This document shows positions 10,571 through 22,997 of a stretch of 64,000 nucleotides of DNA, one piece after another (within the stretch, counting starts at the first letter, position 1; the number at the start of each line of letters is the position of its first letter). A model generated the notes under the pieces. It saw only the letters and a list, made by a program, of their open reading frames with translations. It searched no databases and was not told the DNA's origin. Made by a program: the position numbers and the translations under genes. The DNA comes from Cornus controversa (Eukaryota; Streptophyta; Magnoliopsida; Cornales; Cornaceae): contig CM048848.1 in NCBI GenBank assembly GCA_026545225.1, forward strand, positions 24,654,806 through 24,718,805, given 5' to 3'.

Positions 10571-10585
10571 TACCCCCAAACTTAC
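10571..10585 (-). other. Element B polypurine tract
   Basis: On the minus strand GTAAGTTTGGGGGTA directly precedes the 3' LTR start TGATAAG. Confidence 0.8.
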
Positions 10586-12385
10586 ACATTGCTAGTCCCT
10601 TAGCAATGTATTATTACAAAAATGAATTTAACTATCTTATACAAAAATTGAATCATACTCAGTCATCAACTAGATAAAAGATGATTATCCGTTCATGTCA
10701 CACTTGGCAAATGCAACGAGTATTACAGAACTATGCGACCATTAGCAAAAATGGACTTTCACAAACCACAAACAGACGACAGTCCCCACATAATGGCCAG
10801 TCCGAACAAACATACCAATTCCAACCCCAAAATCCTCTTTGAAAAGTGAACATGCATTCTAACGCACGGCTTTGTCATATTTGGAGAAAAATAAGAACAA
10901 ATCTGTTTTTAAAAGAAAAACTCATTGAAGAAGACTCGACAATGTTGTTCATTACCGCAAAACATACATGAATGCTCATGTGCGGATGACCGTGCAATGC
11001 TAAGCTCTTTTTGCTTTCTTGTAAGCCCATGTAGCGGCATTGGGCCAATGACTCCCAAACCAATTGGTTTTAGGGCATTAGGTGAAGAAACACCCCTCGG
11101 ACTTAATAACTGAGCTTACAAGGCGATGAGCCTAAACAAGCCACCCGCTTATTATTGCTCAACTTGCACACTTATACGCGAATACTCCATGCTTAATGAG
11201 GCATAGAGATCCGGTTTATTGCGTGAGAAGGCTTATTGCATTTATTTTATATATATATATATATATTTTACAACAACCGGAAGAACTCATTCTTTAAGTT
11301 GTTCAGATAAAAACAAAAATTTACAAAATTCTCCATCAGACTTATACCCCACCATTTAAAATGCATGTGTGCAAATTTGTGCGGTTAAGGACAAATTCAG
11401 GGCAAGAACCGTACGTATTCATATATGGACAAAAATGTAGACCATTCTAACCTATTACATAGTTTGCAAAAGTGCGGGTATTTACAATGTTAAAGTTCTT
11501 AATTACCTGCTGCATTTACCTCGGACATTTATTCGAATGATCTTCCTTTAAAAAGCAAGATATCATAGCAAGCATGCAAAAATTTCAAGAAAAAGAAAGA
11601 AAGAAAAAACTGCTCTACAATGACCATCACTACAAAGACTGAACATTGCATGCATATGCAAGTGGTATAGCATACCGCACCCCCAAACTTAGACACAACA
11701 TTGTCCTCAATGGTTGAACAAGAAGAACAAGGAAAGAAATTATCGGGACTGCAGAACGCGACAAAAATGGCATTACAACACGAGCGGTCATCCTGCAAAT
11801 GAGAGAAACCTGCACGGAACACCAACTGGATACCACGAGCATTAAAAGGAACAAAAAGTATATGAAAAGAACATAATAAAAGAATCATGTACAAACGGAC
11901 AATGCCAAGATCACTACAAATGTAAGGCTCTGAACTGGTGTTTCCCAATTGACTAAGAGGTCTATGCGATAAGATATTGACTATCCAGGCACGCTATCGT
12001 ATAGCATGCAAAGGGGCTGCCTTTCTTTATTAACGCCATACTACGTTGAAGCAATCTCAACAGTATTGGGAATTTAAACCAGGCGGTAATAAACGGAAAT
12101 CATCAACTGAATCGCATATAACAATTAGGCAAGTGGTACTACATACATAGTCAAAGTATAGAGAGCAGAGATATTGGCAGAAAGTAAAAATAAAGACAGT
12201 AAATAAAACACATGCTATAAAAGAAAGGATAACTGTATTCCATATATGTGAAAATGAGTTTCAGTACAAAGTGTACATGCAGCTGGAATACTCAAAAATG
12301 AACATGGCCAACATAGCCTATCGAACAGCAAAGAAAGAAAAATAATAGAAAGTAAAACAGAAAATACAAATAAATACAGCTACTC
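10586..12385 (-). other. Element B 3' untranslated region with conserved module
   Basis: No coding sequence. 10985-11225 is the conserved 3' module also found in C, D, E and F (minus strand: GCTACATGGGCTTACAAGAA, preceded by TTGGTTTGGGAGTCATTGG and a hairpin-like CTCAG...CCGAGG). 11677-11690 is an internal polypurine-like copy (minus strand AAGTTTGGGGGTG). A small frame at 11529-11948 lies in this region and is probably chance. Confidence 0.6.
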
Positions 12386-13605
12386 TAGGGCGGGTGGTGG
12401 TGGTGGTGGCTCGGTCGGCCGAGTAGAGGCGAAGGTGGAAGCTCGGCCGACAAATAGGAACTGCAGGTCCTGCCGAAAGGCCCGGAACTCGTCTAAGATC
12501 GCCCTTTGACCCTATGCCAAAGACGTAATGTCCGTCCTAATAGCCTCCAACTGACCCTGCGTCACTTGGACGTGCTCCTCAAAACCCTACTGGAGCCGCT
12601 CAACGTCAGCTGCCAGACAGGAGTAGCCAGTCGCCAGGATCTCATGTCGCTCTACGGCGATATCCATATCATCATCCCCCAGCTCCTCATTGGATGCCTC
12701 ACCCTCTATGGGCGCATCCTCATCCATCTCCACTAGGGCATCCATGTCCACATCCTTTGGTGGATCGCCCTGGTGGTCCTGTCGCTCCAAGTGTCGCCTC
12801 ACCCGCTCCCACTGAGTAGGCGTGTAGCGGGAGGGCGGTGCCAGTTGGATGTCAGTATCACTGACCGGTATATTGGCACAGCTAAGGAAGGCTACGACTA
12901 GGAAAAGAAAGAGAAGCTGCCAACTCGCTGCTTGCCTCATGCTCTTGTTGACAAGGCCGTCCCAGATTTTGAACATCTGCCCCCATATCAGCGATGGGAT
13001 AGAAAACCAAGTGCCCGTGTGGAAAGCGTATAGGCAACGGAGAAGGTCACCTCAGCGCTCTGCCATATGCTGTAAAGAACACACGTTCTTGATGAGAACG
13101 GTGTCCAAAAACCATAACACACTCGGGCACTTCAATTTGGACGTGCAGTTGTGACTGGGTGTGGTAAACACCCCGCCACACATGTCCATCATGATGGAGA
13201 ATAGCGTCATGTCTGCTGGAAACTCGGCCCTGTAGATCGGTCGACCACCCTGGTCAACCATATCTGGAGGCTGCTGGTGAGGAATGCCGAGCATCTGTGC
13301 GATCCGGCTCGGAGTGATAGTAATCGTCACGCCGCCTACGACCTGTCCAATGTGTCAGGCTCGGTGCAGGAATAGGTCATACGCTCATAGAAGACCTGCA
13401 CCAAGCGCTCGTGCGCCACATCGGTGGGTGGCACACATAATCGGTCGAGGCAACGCCACCGTAGCTCTGCTACAGCCCATGAGCAGTCAGGGCGCATCTC
13501 GAACTCTCTCAGCTCAAATCTATGCTCCAGGTGGAACTTTCGAGTTCGAAAGGCTCGCCCGGGCACATCTCTAACAGCACCGGGAGCATTCTTCACACGT
13601 GCCAT
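12386..13605 (-). pseudogene. Element B third ORF (putative plant transposon protein type), broken
   Basis: Starts at the ATG at 13605 (MARVKNAPG) and is collinear with the intact copy at 54061-55284: CVPPTDVAHERLVQVFYERM, ITITPSRIAQMLGIPHQQPP, LWFLDTVLIKNV, SLIWGQMFKIWDGLVNK, then an acidic tail and a Pro-rich end. There is a frame change near 13330, a stop near 13050 and a TAG after VERLQ near 12584. The family resembles sequences annotated in plants as 'putative plant transposon protein' and sits where Athila elements carry an extra, sometimes env-like, ORF. I see no signal peptide or membrane segment. Confidence 0.65.
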
Positions 13606-14266
13606 AGCCCTGGAATAGTTTGCACTTATTCCAAAAATTAAAGTAAATAAAAAGAAAATAAAATGAATCTAAAATAAGAATAAAAATTAAAAAGGAGGTT
13701 CTAGTCCATGGTGCCGACACATGCATTCCAAAATTTGCTCTCAACGAAGCAGTGTAAACAGAGGCAACCAAAACAATGGGGACGCAGTTGCAAACCTTAC
13801 ATCAAACATCCGAAACAAAAATAATGCAAAATCTCACCAATACATGCACTCCTACCCCCGAAACCCGCAGATCCCATTATGAACATAGCGAATGCAAACC
13901 ACTCCAACCCAACATCATCTGTATATGCTTATTACGCCAAAAAACTAACAAAAATGGTGGCAAAGCAAGCAAAATATAACCATGCATCACTTACCTAAAG
14001 GTGAAGATGATGATCGGTGCAAGAAGATGAAGTCCTAACACGCAGCCGCGAAGAGACGAACGTGCGCGTATACGCGGAGAGCTCGGACTACGGCGAACGA
14101 TGGTGGATGGTCAGGAATGATCGAACAAGGGTTGGACGGCGCTCGGGGAAGCTTTGAATCTCTCAGAGAAGAGGAAGAAGTCGGATGGTCTTGGGAAGAA
14201 TCGTAGAAATGAGAGGGAGCCCGGCGGTTCAAATAAATAAGTGGCTTACGTGCAGGCATCATGTCA

Positions 14267-14556
14267 ATCTCGATTGATCGAGATGCACATCTCGATCAAT
14301 CAAGATTTTGATCAATCAAAATCCTAGCTTCGATCAATCGAGATCAAGTCTCAATCAATCGAAATCCTTGCTTCGATCAATCAAAATTTTGATTGATCGA
14401 GGACCTATCGAAGTGCCATCGAAGAAAACCACCTCTCGGGACTTTGATCTTTGCAAAAGGCTCCAACATCTCTGCATTATTTCGATCGATCGAGACCAAG
14501 ATCTCGATCAATCAAAATCTCGATTGATCGAGATCTTTGCTTCGATCAATCGAAAT
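14267..14556. repeat. Palindrome array P2 in element B, between integrase and third ORF
   Basis: Dense repeats of TCTCGATTGATCGAGAT, TTCGATCAATCGAAAT and variants, roughly a dozen half-sites in both orientations. The same location holds an array in D (53014-53397) and E (61178-61603). Small frames translating as repeated SIDRD/DQSK are artefacts of this repeat. Confidence 0.85.
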
Positions 14557-14726
14557 GCTCAAAAACAGTCAGCTTGACTTATACTTCATGGACTTGGACT
14601 TATGGGACTTAGATACAAAATTACTTAGATACAAAAGTTACTTTGGATTAGAGGGACATCATGGAAGCATGATAGCTACCATGGTCGCGCCACCTTACAC
14701 GTCTATGGCATGACGTCAGAATCGGC

Positions 14727-15880
14727 TCACGAGTCAAAATACACGGGATCCGTCAAAGTGACGACATCTACGTATTCTGTGGTAACTTGGTCATCCACAC
14801 ACAATTTTAAGCGCTGCCCGTTCACTTTGAACCACAATCCGTCTTTCAAGTCCTTCAATTCCACCGCTCCATGGGGGGCAACGGAATTAACCAAAAATGG
14901 ACCATCCCAATGGGAGTGAAGTTTTCTGGGAAACAAATGGAGGCATGAGTTGTACAACCATACTTTCTGACCCGGAGAAAATGTTTTGACTCGAATATTG
15001 CGATCATGAAAGGCTTTTGACTTTGCCTTATAGATTTTGGCATTCTCATACGCGTCATGTCGCAATTCTTTCAATTCATTTAATTAAAGCTTTCGATTAG
15101 ATCCGGCCATTTGCATGTCAAAATTGAAAGTCTTGGTGGCCCACATAGCCTTGTGCTCCAATTCAACCGGAAGATGACACGTTTTGCCATAAACCAACCG
15201 GTAAGGTGACATTCTAATAGGAGTCTTATAAGTAGTTCAGTAAGCCCATAATGCATCATTTAGTCGCAATGACCAATCTTTTCGGTTAGGCTGAACTGTT
15301 TTCTCAAAAATATTCTTAATCTCCCTATTGGATACTTTCACTTGGCCACTAGTTTGAGGATGGTATGGGGTGGCTACTTTGTGTGTGACAGAGTATTTGG
15401 TAAGCAAGGTTCGAAGGAATTGGTTACAGAAATGTTTACCTCCGTCACTGATGAGGGCTCGAGGTGTACCAAAACGGCTAAAGATATTCGCTTGAATGAA
15501 CTTAACCACAACTGCGTGGTCATTTGTACTCTTGACCAGTAGAGGGTGAAAAAGGTCCCATGAAGTCAATGCTCCACACATCAAATATCTCAACAATAAG
15601 AATAGGGTTGAGAGGCATCGTGTCCTTCTGAGACATCGCACCAAGGCGCTGACGTAGCTCACACGAGCGGCAAAATGAGTATGCATCCCGATGAATTGTT
15701 GGCCAGAAAAACCCGCATTGAAGAATTTTGGTGCGGTTTTCTTAGCACTAAAGTGTCCCCCACAAGCAAGTGTATGACAGAATTTAAGAATGCTTTGGAA
15801 TTCACTGTTGGTTACACACTTTTGGATTATTTGATCGGGGCAATATTTGAACAATTGAGGATCGTCCCAATAATATGATC
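14727..15880 (-). pseudogene. Element B integrase, broken
   Basis: Minus-strand pieces give the zinc-binding N-terminus ([17 protein letters not shown]), the catalytic core with [14 protein letters not shown] (second Asp) and [19 protein letters not shown] (Glu), and a C-terminal part with [14 protein letters not shown] then [19 protein letters not shown]. The sequence around the first catalytic Asp is frameshifted. Stops near 15236 and 15100 split the rest. Integrase joins element cDNA to host DNA in the nucleus. The C-terminal 115 codons (14727-15074) include the segment retained in D and E after their deletion. Confidence 0.8.
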
Positions 15881-17658
15881 ATGATTGAGAGAAAAACCGA
15901 TCCTTCTCTTGCTTGGTCCAAGAAGACGGTATTTTACCGGTTGCCAAGTAGTTGACAATGTCCGCATACCAAGGGATACTCTCTTGAGAGATTACAAAGA
16001 GTTGTTCATCCGGGAAGGATTTACAAACTGGAATGGAGTCATGAAGGGATTCAACAAGAATTCTAGAGAGGTAGTCAGCCACCACATTTTTAGTTCCCTT
16101 TTTGTCTCTAATCTCAAAATTAAATTCTTGCAACAAGAGTATCTATCGGATCAATCTAGGTTTGGTGTCCTTTTTGGCCAAAAGATGCCAGAGGGCAGCA
16201 TGGTCCGAATAGAAAATAACCTTTGAACCTAATAGATAAGCTCAAAATTTGTCCAATGCAGATACTACCACAAGCAAATCCTTTTTCATTGTGGTATAAT
16301 TGATTTGAGTCTCGGAAAGGGTTTTACTTGCATAGTAGATAACATGCGGCAATTTGTCTACTCGTTGCCCTAAGACCGCACCCATGGCATAATCGGATGC
16401 ATCACACATGATCTCAAATGGGAGAGCCCAATTTGGAGGGATGAGAATTGGAGCGGTTGTAAGCATGGTGCGGAGTTTTTCAAAAGCATTAAAGCACGCT
16501 TCATCAAAGGTAAAACAAGACTCTTTTTTAAGAAGGTGACACAAAGGCCGAGAGATCTTGCTAAAGTCTTTGATAAAACGGCGGTAAAAGCCCGCATGCC
16601 CAATGAAAGAACGAATCTCTCTCATCGTTGATGGTGGAGGAAGTTTGGAAATAAGTTCAACCTTGGCTTTGTCCAACTCAATTCCTCTCTTAGACACAAT
16701 GTGCCCTAAGACAATACCCTTTTGAACCATAAAATGACTCTTTTCCCAACTGAGGATTAGATTGGTCTCTTGACATCGTTTGAAAACACGGGATAGATTT
16801 TGGAGACATGATTCAAATGATGGTCCAAACACAGAAAAATCATCCATAAACACTTCCAAGAAATTTTCCACCATATCCGAAAAGATAGACATCATACACC
16901 GTTGAAAAGTCACCGGTGCATTGCACAACCCGAAGGGCATGCGTTTTTAAGCAAATGTGCCGAAAGGACATGTAAATGTGGTTTTCTCTTGGTCCCTCGG
17001 GTTTATAGCCACCTGATTATAGCCGGAATATCCATCTAAGAATCAATAAAAACTTTGACCGGCTAATCTTTCTAAGATTTGATCAATGAATGGAAGAGGG
17101 AAGTGATCTTTCTGAGTTACTGAATTTAGTTTTCGATAATCTATGCAAACTCTCCATCCCGTGGTGGTGCGTTGGGAAACTAATTCACCCTTATCATTTG
17201 GTTGCACCGTAATACCGGATTTCTTAGGAACCACTTGAGTGGGACTAATCCACTTACTATCTAAGATGGGGTAAATGATTCCCGCATCTAGTAACTTCAC
17301 CACCTCCTTCATTACAACGTCCTTCATATTTGGATTTAATCGACGTTGTGCCTTTCTTGAGGTCTTTGCATCTTCTTCCAAGTATGTGATGCATACAAAT
17401 AGAAGGATTTATTCCCTTAAGATCTGCCACACTCCATCCTATTACTTCCTTGTGCTCTTTTAGCACTTTTAGAAGTTCCATCTCTTGATCATTGGTGAGA
17501 TTGGAAACAATAATGACTGGAAGGGTCTCATTAACGCCCAAGAAAACATACTTGAGTGTAGCCGGTAGAGGCTTGAGCTCAAGTTGTGGTGGAGAAATTA
17601 GAGAGGAGTTTGGAAAGTATAGGACAAATGAGGCAAAGGTTCTCTTGGAACTCTCCAT
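15881..17658 (-). pseudogene. Element B reverse transcriptase and RNase H, broken
   Basis: The RT N-terminal part (17043-17381) has the VPKKSG region and GWRVCIDYRKLN. After a short gap with stops, MPFGLCNAPVTFQRCM and the catalytic FMDDFSVFG follow (16242-16940), then the connection domain with MREIRSFIGHAGFYRRFIKD. RNase H begins FEIMCDASDYAMGAVLGQR and continues after a stop at about 16240 through [11 protein letters not shown] to VVADYLSRI. 17257-17658 overlaps in another frame and covers the protease-RT linker. This is the only Ty3/gypsy RT in the window; D, E, C and F have all lost theirs. Confidence 0.85.
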
Positions 17659-18638
17659 TTAGGCAAATCCATGACAGTCGTGACATCAAGCATTGAATTA
17701 ACTTCACAAATAGATTGCTCAATGTCATAATCATCACAGTTGAAATGACTTAGGCACGCCTCTAGAGGATCCTTAGAAAGAATGGAAGGAAGTGCTTCTT
17801 GAACAAGATCTTCCACTACATCAACACAAAAGCATTCACTTTCGTCGTCGGATGTGTGGTGAGAAGCATTAAAGATGTTCAAACGAACTTTCATATTCCC
17901 GAAAGAGATGTCCATTACTCCGGTACGGAAATTAACACAAGCGTTTGTCGTGGCCAAAAATGGACGACCTAGAATGATAGGAATATGTCTATTTAGATTT
18001 TGGACCGGTTCCGTGTCAAGGACTATGAAGTCCACCGGAAAATAAAATTTGTCCACTTAAATTATCACATCCTCTATGTTGCCACGTGGTTGCTTCACCG
18101 AGCGGTCGGCAAGTTGCAACACAACTGTGGTAGGCTTAAGTTCCCCCAAACCTAATTGTTGGTAAACTGAGAATGGAAGCAAATTGACACTAGCCCTTAA
18201 ATCAAGAAGTGCCTTTTCAAAAGCTTGATTCTCGATGGTGCATGAAATGGTTGGAGCACCCGGATCTTTGAATTTAGGAGGGGCTTGGTGTTGAAAAATG
18301 GAGCTTACTTGCTCAGTTAGGAGGAGTTTCTTAGGAACATTATTCCTAGATTTGCACTTTTGACTGCATAAGTCCTTCAAGAATTTAGCATAGGAGGGAA
18401 TTTGTCGGATAGCATCAAGGAGAGGGAGATTAATCTTTACTTGTTTGAAGATCTCCATCATGTTTTGAATTTTCTCTCCTTGCTTCCTGAAATGAGAAGG
18501 TTCCTTCAATCTTTGAGGAAAAGGAACCAGAGGTTCAAAAGAAGTGTCAAGATTTGGAATAGATGGTGACACAACTTTACTTGCCATTCCTTTTGAATTT
18601 TGTGGGAATTTGTTCACATTTGGATTTGAAGGAAACAC
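17598..18638 (-). pseudogene. Element B aspartic protease region, broken
   Basis: The retropepsin active-site stretch reads LLDLRASVNLLPFSVYQQLG where D and C have DLGAS, so the conserved glycine next to the catalytic motif is Arg. A stop (the VII*VDKFYF join at about 18057) separates it from the flap region [11 protein letters not shown] and [15 protein letters not shown]. The DLGA-type motif is usual for Athila-like elements. The protease would process the Gag-Pol polyprotein. Confidence 0.8.
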
Positions 18639-18758
18639 ATTTGGATTTGATTGGGATTCTTTTGGATTTTTGGATTGCTCATTGAATTCCTTTTCTTTTT
18701 CTTTTTCTTCCCCAACCTTGGAATTTATGATTTTACCACTCCTTAAGGTGGTGATTGA

Positions 18759-20289
18759 TTAAACTTGCTCCGGAGGAGCATTACAAGATGAAGATGATGG
18801 ATCTTCAATCACATGAACACCCTTAGGATTTGCCACCGACTGACTTGGTAACTTACCTTCCTCTCTTCTATTCAAGGCATTAGCTAGTTGCCCGATTTGA
18901 GCTTCTAACCTAGCCATAGATTGAGCATTAGCTTCAAGCTTAGAGATTGATTGAGAGTGGGTTTGCAACAAGCGAGTATTAGCCTCAAGATTGCTTATCA
19001 CTCTTTCTTCAAAACCTTGGCTTCTCGGAGGAGGTGGTGGTTGTTGGTAGTTGGATCTTTGATGGTAAGGTTGAGGATTTGGCCTATATCGAGGCTGTTG
19101 AGATTGGGAATTAAAGGAATTTTGCCCTTAAAAAGAGGGATTTGGTTCTTGAGATTTCCATGAAAATGCCGAATGATTCTTGTAACTAGGATTGTAGGTA
19201 TTTGAATATGGATCATTCATTTATTTAGAGTACAAGGCATTCGCTTGCTCTTGAGCATAATCGGGAGATTGACCGGCAATAGGACAATCTTGCACATAAT
19301 GTGAAGTGCTATAGCAAAAAGAACACCCTTCCTAATTTTGAACAGGTTGGCTTGGAGTTGGCAGCCCATTTTTCATGATTTGGTCCATTTTTCGGGTTAA
19401 GGCTTCTACTTGCATGGCAACCTCATCTCCCTCCTCTACAAGGTAGGGTGGATTTCCCTTTTCTAGTGGAGGAGCGTTGAGCTGAATTATTGCTTAGGGT
19501 TTGAAAAAGTTTCCATGCATCATCTGGGCTTTTCGAAAGGTATCCACCTCCACAAGCGGAATCTATCATTTGCCTATGTTGCTCACTCACTCCATCATAA
19601 AAACTTTGCACTAGCTGCCATTTTGGGACAACATGGTGCGGACAAGATTTAAGAAGGTCTTTTAATCTCTCCCACGTCTCATGAAATTGTTCTTGATCAA
19701 TTTGGGTGAATCTGGTGATTGCTCGCCGAATATCACTTGTCTTTCCCATTGGGAAGTATTTTTTTAAGAATTCAATTTGCATCTCCGCCCAAGAATGGAT
19801 TGAGTTAGGTTCTAAGGAATTGAACCAACTTCTAGCTTTATCTTTTAGGGAGAATGGAAACATACGAAGCTTTAGATCATCCTTCGTAAAGTGTGGTACC
19901 CTAATGGTGGAACACACGGAAAGGAAGTAATCTAAATGCCGGTATGGATCTTCATTTGGGAGACCATGGAAGCTATTAAGAAGATTGATGGTGGAGGACT
20001 TTATTTCGAATTGAGTTGCCGCTACATCCGGAAATTGAATACACGAAGGTACTTCAAATGTAGTCGGAAGATAAAAGTCCATAAGCAGTTCTCCTTGAGG
20101 AGGAGGAGGTAGAGGTTGTTGTTCATGATTAAAAGGAGGTAGTCCGGGAGGTTGTCTCTCATTTGGTTCCATGTTTTCAGTCTTAGGCAATATAGGGTCC
20201 CTAGAGGTTCCTCTACGTTGTCTAAGTGTTCGTTCAAGTTCAATATTACAAGGAAGCAACGGAAGTGACAATGACTGTCTACCTAGCAT
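18759..20289 (-). pseudogene. Element B gag, broken
   Basis: Starts at the ATG at 20289 (MLGRQSLSLPLLPCN). The capsid-like core spans 19423-20289 with HLDYFLSVCSTIRVPHF, KARSWFNSLEPNSIHSWAEM and KYFPMGKTSDIRRAITRF. A zinc knuckle of C-x2-C-x4-H-x4-C form lies near 19290-19330. Downstream come a Gln/Pro-rich linker and a helical ISKLEANAQSMARLEAQIG stretch. Stops near 19333, 19219 and 19130 break it. The product would assemble virus-like particles in the cytoplasm. Confidence 0.85.
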
Positions 20290-20558
20290 GCATTAATAGT
20301 AGAACAACACCTCAATACGCAAAAATAAACAACAAAAATATATACAGAAAAAAAAGAATTTACTCAAATGCACAATTTTCGACTTTATACTCACAAAGGG
20401 TTCCAACTTTGACCCTTTAAGATGCCCGCTATGTGGTATACCTAAAATCAAGCAATTTGAGAGATAAGAACAAGATATATACAAAAAAAGAATGAAAGAA
20501 TTTCTAGCCTAAGAATTAAACCAGATTTAATCTTTCAATGACGACAATTTAACCGTAA

Positions 20559-20576
20559 TCCCTAGCAATGACGCCA
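20559..20576 (-). other. Element B primer-binding site (mutated tRNA-Asp type)
   Basis: Minus strand reads TGGCGTCATTGCTAGGGA, against TGGCGCCGTTGCCGGGGA in elements C and D. The differences are C-to-T or G-to-A, mostly at CpG or CpNpG sites, consistent with methylation decay. Confidence 0.85.
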
Positions 20577-20582
20577 AAATTT

Positions 20583-21979
20583 TGATGTGGCTAAACTTGA
20601 ATTATATTGTAAGCTTATTTTTGCTCCTTTATCAAAATATAATTTAACCACTCGCAAGAGCACGAATCTTTGTAGATACGGTTCTATATAGAGGGTATCG
20701 ATCCCACGAGGACTAGTCGTAAATTGTCTTAAAGAAAAATTAATTCTACTTTAATTCTAAAAACAAGGTTTTGATTTTTGTTTATAAAACTATTGCATGA
20801 ATGTAAAAACAATAAATTTAAAGAGTTAAAAGTTGGGAGAGAGAGCTAGGGGTGGTTTCCACCACTAGCCATTCACATGTTCATAAGTGTAGCAAGCTTG
20901 GAATTCATAAATTAAATGTCTAACAATGTCATTAGGCTTGTGACCTCAATGACATATCAAAGGATTAATGTGTGTGCAAACCTATCATAATCCATCTTCA
21001 ACAAGCATAGTTCTTCAACCTAACTAATTACCCTACTCTCTAAGTGAACCTAAATGCATCCAAACTACCTTATCTTGACATGGTTTATACAAGCAAACAC
21101 AACACATTCATTTAAACACCATTACCTAGCCATCATTTGCCCTTCTTGTAGAAGAAGCAAATGTTGTGCATTCACAAGATAGATTTTACTCTAAGACAAG
21201 AATAAAACCAACATCAAATGAATATATATAAGAGATGTATAAGTGTACATCGTCACTAGACTAAATAATCAATATTTAAATACAAATCCCAAAATACTAT
21301 AAAAATGAACAAGTTTACATGGCTAGGGGTATCAACCACACCCTAGTAGAGAAGTTAGTTGGTCATGGCAGCCTTGCACTCTTCCATTGATGGAGAAAAT
21401 GAAGCTTCAAGGTCTGGTTCAGCTCATTCTTCTCCTCTCCCGAATGTCTCTCCTTGTGTATGTCTGATCTGTATGAGATATATGAGAGAATGACCTCTTT
21501 GTGTGCTTTATGGCCTCCTTTTCAACCTTGGGGCCCACCATAAATATATATATCAACTATATCAAGAATGTCTCCAAATGTCTTGTTCAAGTCAGACAAT
21601 CCCTCTAAGTCATGCAAGAAGGGAGATTTTGTTGCAAGTGGGAAGAGCAGGTGAGCAAGTGGGCAAGTGGGTCTACAGAATCTCGATCAATCGAAATTGG
21701 AATCTCGATTGATCGAGATTTCGATCAATCGAAATCAAGTCTCGATCAATCGAGATCTCGATTGATCGAGATCAACATCTCGATTGATCAAGATGCCTTA
21801 GCTTTAATTATGAATTTTGCTCTTCAACTGCAAATGGCCTCAAACCTTGCTCCTTTTACTACAAAACCTGTAATACATCAAAAATACAAAAATACCGTAA
21901 ATGTATCTCGGTAAACGTAAAAATGGGACTAACATATGCAATAAAGAGGGTTCAAATGCATAGCATTGAGCACTTATCA
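20583..21979 (-). repeat. Element B 5' LTR (right copy)
   Basis: 1397 bp, near-identical to 9175-10570, followed by the GGATT duplication. It includes palindrome cluster 21679-21794 and a TA-rich block near 21543-21550 that could hold the promoter. Confidence 0.9.
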
Positions 21980-22768
21980 GGATTGCCTAGATTTAATAAA
22001 ATACATGCATATGTTTTTATTTTGAACTTAAAGAATGTATTCATTGCTTATGATGAGGGTTTTAATGGAACATGGTATAAGATGAATTTTATTTTTGAAA
22101 ACATGAACTAGGTAGGGAATGACCAGTATGTTTATACCTATACCTATACCTATTAAGGTATCAAACGATAAAAATAGTGGCATGTTAGGATTACTTAAAC
22201 TTGATAGTATTTCATGTTATGTTTATTTCTGCTGAACTTAAGGAATCTATTTACTTTTGCATAATAAGGGATTGGGTCGCATATTATAAATAATGACTGT
22301 TGTTTTGAAAACATGAAACTGGATAAAAGAATGACTTGTATGTTAAATCTATGGATTTATTTTGTGACCCTTATACTGAGGGTATGCAAATTAGTTCTCT
22401 GATTGTGATGTAGTAGATAGGAGTTACGGAGTTACTCGTGGGTTTAACCCACTTTATTGATATTTCAGGTTTCAGACAGGTTCCATTGCGAGGATAGAGT
22501 TTTAGGATTGGTTGTGGCAGAAATCTCTTCTCATCGATCACAGGGTAGAAACCAATCCTCTTATTCAAGGGTCATACTATGAACTCTTTTGGAGATTTTG
22601 GTTATTAGTTTTAAATTAGAATCTTAAACTTTTGTTTATTTTGGTTAAGGGGTCATTGGGTTACGAGACTTCCAAATTGTATTACCAGGCATATAATTAT
22701 TTATTTATTGGTAATTTCAATTTAGTGGAATTTTCTGTTCAACTTTTAAAAATTATTTCGTTCCCACA
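21980..22768 (+). repeat. Tekay-like LTR, right part
   Basis: Continues the LTR interrupted at 9174; the CCTATTAAGGTATC phrase near 22150 matches the tandem unit at 8925-9174. A TTCCCACA end near 22768 is my best guess for the LTR's CA terminus, because the callose-synthase-like reading begins just beyond it. The 5 bp after this point (GGTAC) do not match the 5 bp before the left end (CTGAA). Confidence 0.45.
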
Positions 22769-22849
22769 GGTACAAAGATGATCATCCCCATCATGTACTC
22801 GTACCCTTTTGCTAGAGCTCTAACAGACCGCCACATTCCTAGAACTTGA
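22769..22849 (-). pseudogene. Callose synthase C-terminal fragment
   Basis: The minus strand reads [20 protein letters not shown] followed by IIFVPV. This matches the membrane-associated C-terminal part of plant callose (1,3-beta-glucan) synthases of the GSL/CalS family, where SVRTLARGYE--MGL--F-PVA is conserved. Only about 27 codons are present and the frame breaks where the LTR begins. On its upstream side it is fused directly to a PP1 phosphatase exon with no intron between. The whole enzyme is about 1900 residues, so this is a captured or residual scrap. Confidence 0.6.
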
Positions 22850-22997
22850 TCTTGTAAGCTAGGAGGAGGCATATACTCTCTATACTTTGTTTTCCTCTGT
22901 CCACATAATCTCCAAGGAATAGGTATAATTGGAGTCTGGTGGAAATCCAATGGACTCAAGAGCTGTAGTAAGTCTGCATATTGCCCATGAATGTCAC
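22845..22997 (-). pseudogene. PP1 serine/threonine phosphatase exon fragment (TOPP-like)
   Basis: After a TTTTTTTCCAG acceptor on the minus strand, the exon encodes [21 protein letters not shown] and [20 protein letters not shown]. These are the metal-binding and catalytic motifs of PP1-type phosphatases (GDIHG and GDYVDRG). Two single-base frameshifts separate the three pieces. The exon start agrees with the intron position before DIHGQ that I recall for plant PP1 genes. The GNHE motif that should follow is missing: the sequence passes straight into callose synthase. The fragment cannot make an active enzyme. Confidence 0.8.

Larger units (their letters stand above)
9175..21979 (-). mobile_element. 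Element B: full-length Athila-like Ty3/gypsy retrotransposon (12.8 kb)
   Basis: Bounded by LTRs of 1396 and 1397 bp that look nearly identical, and by 5-bp target duplications GGATT at 9170-9174 and 21980-21984. Gene order on the minus strand is gag, protease, RT, RNase H, integrase, then a third ORF. The primer site is a mutated tRNA-Asp type. The PR active site, the FMDD box in RT and the tRNA-Asp primer place it in the Athila/Tat part of Ty3/gypsy. All genes carry stops or frameshifts, so it is dead, but it is the only element here that keeps the whole pol and so shows the autonomous layout of the B/D/E family. Confidence 0.9.

Noticed and set aside
14267-14556. Possible CRISPR-like array
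   Set aside because: Units are palindromes in both orientations without regular unique spacers, and the DNA is plant nuclear.
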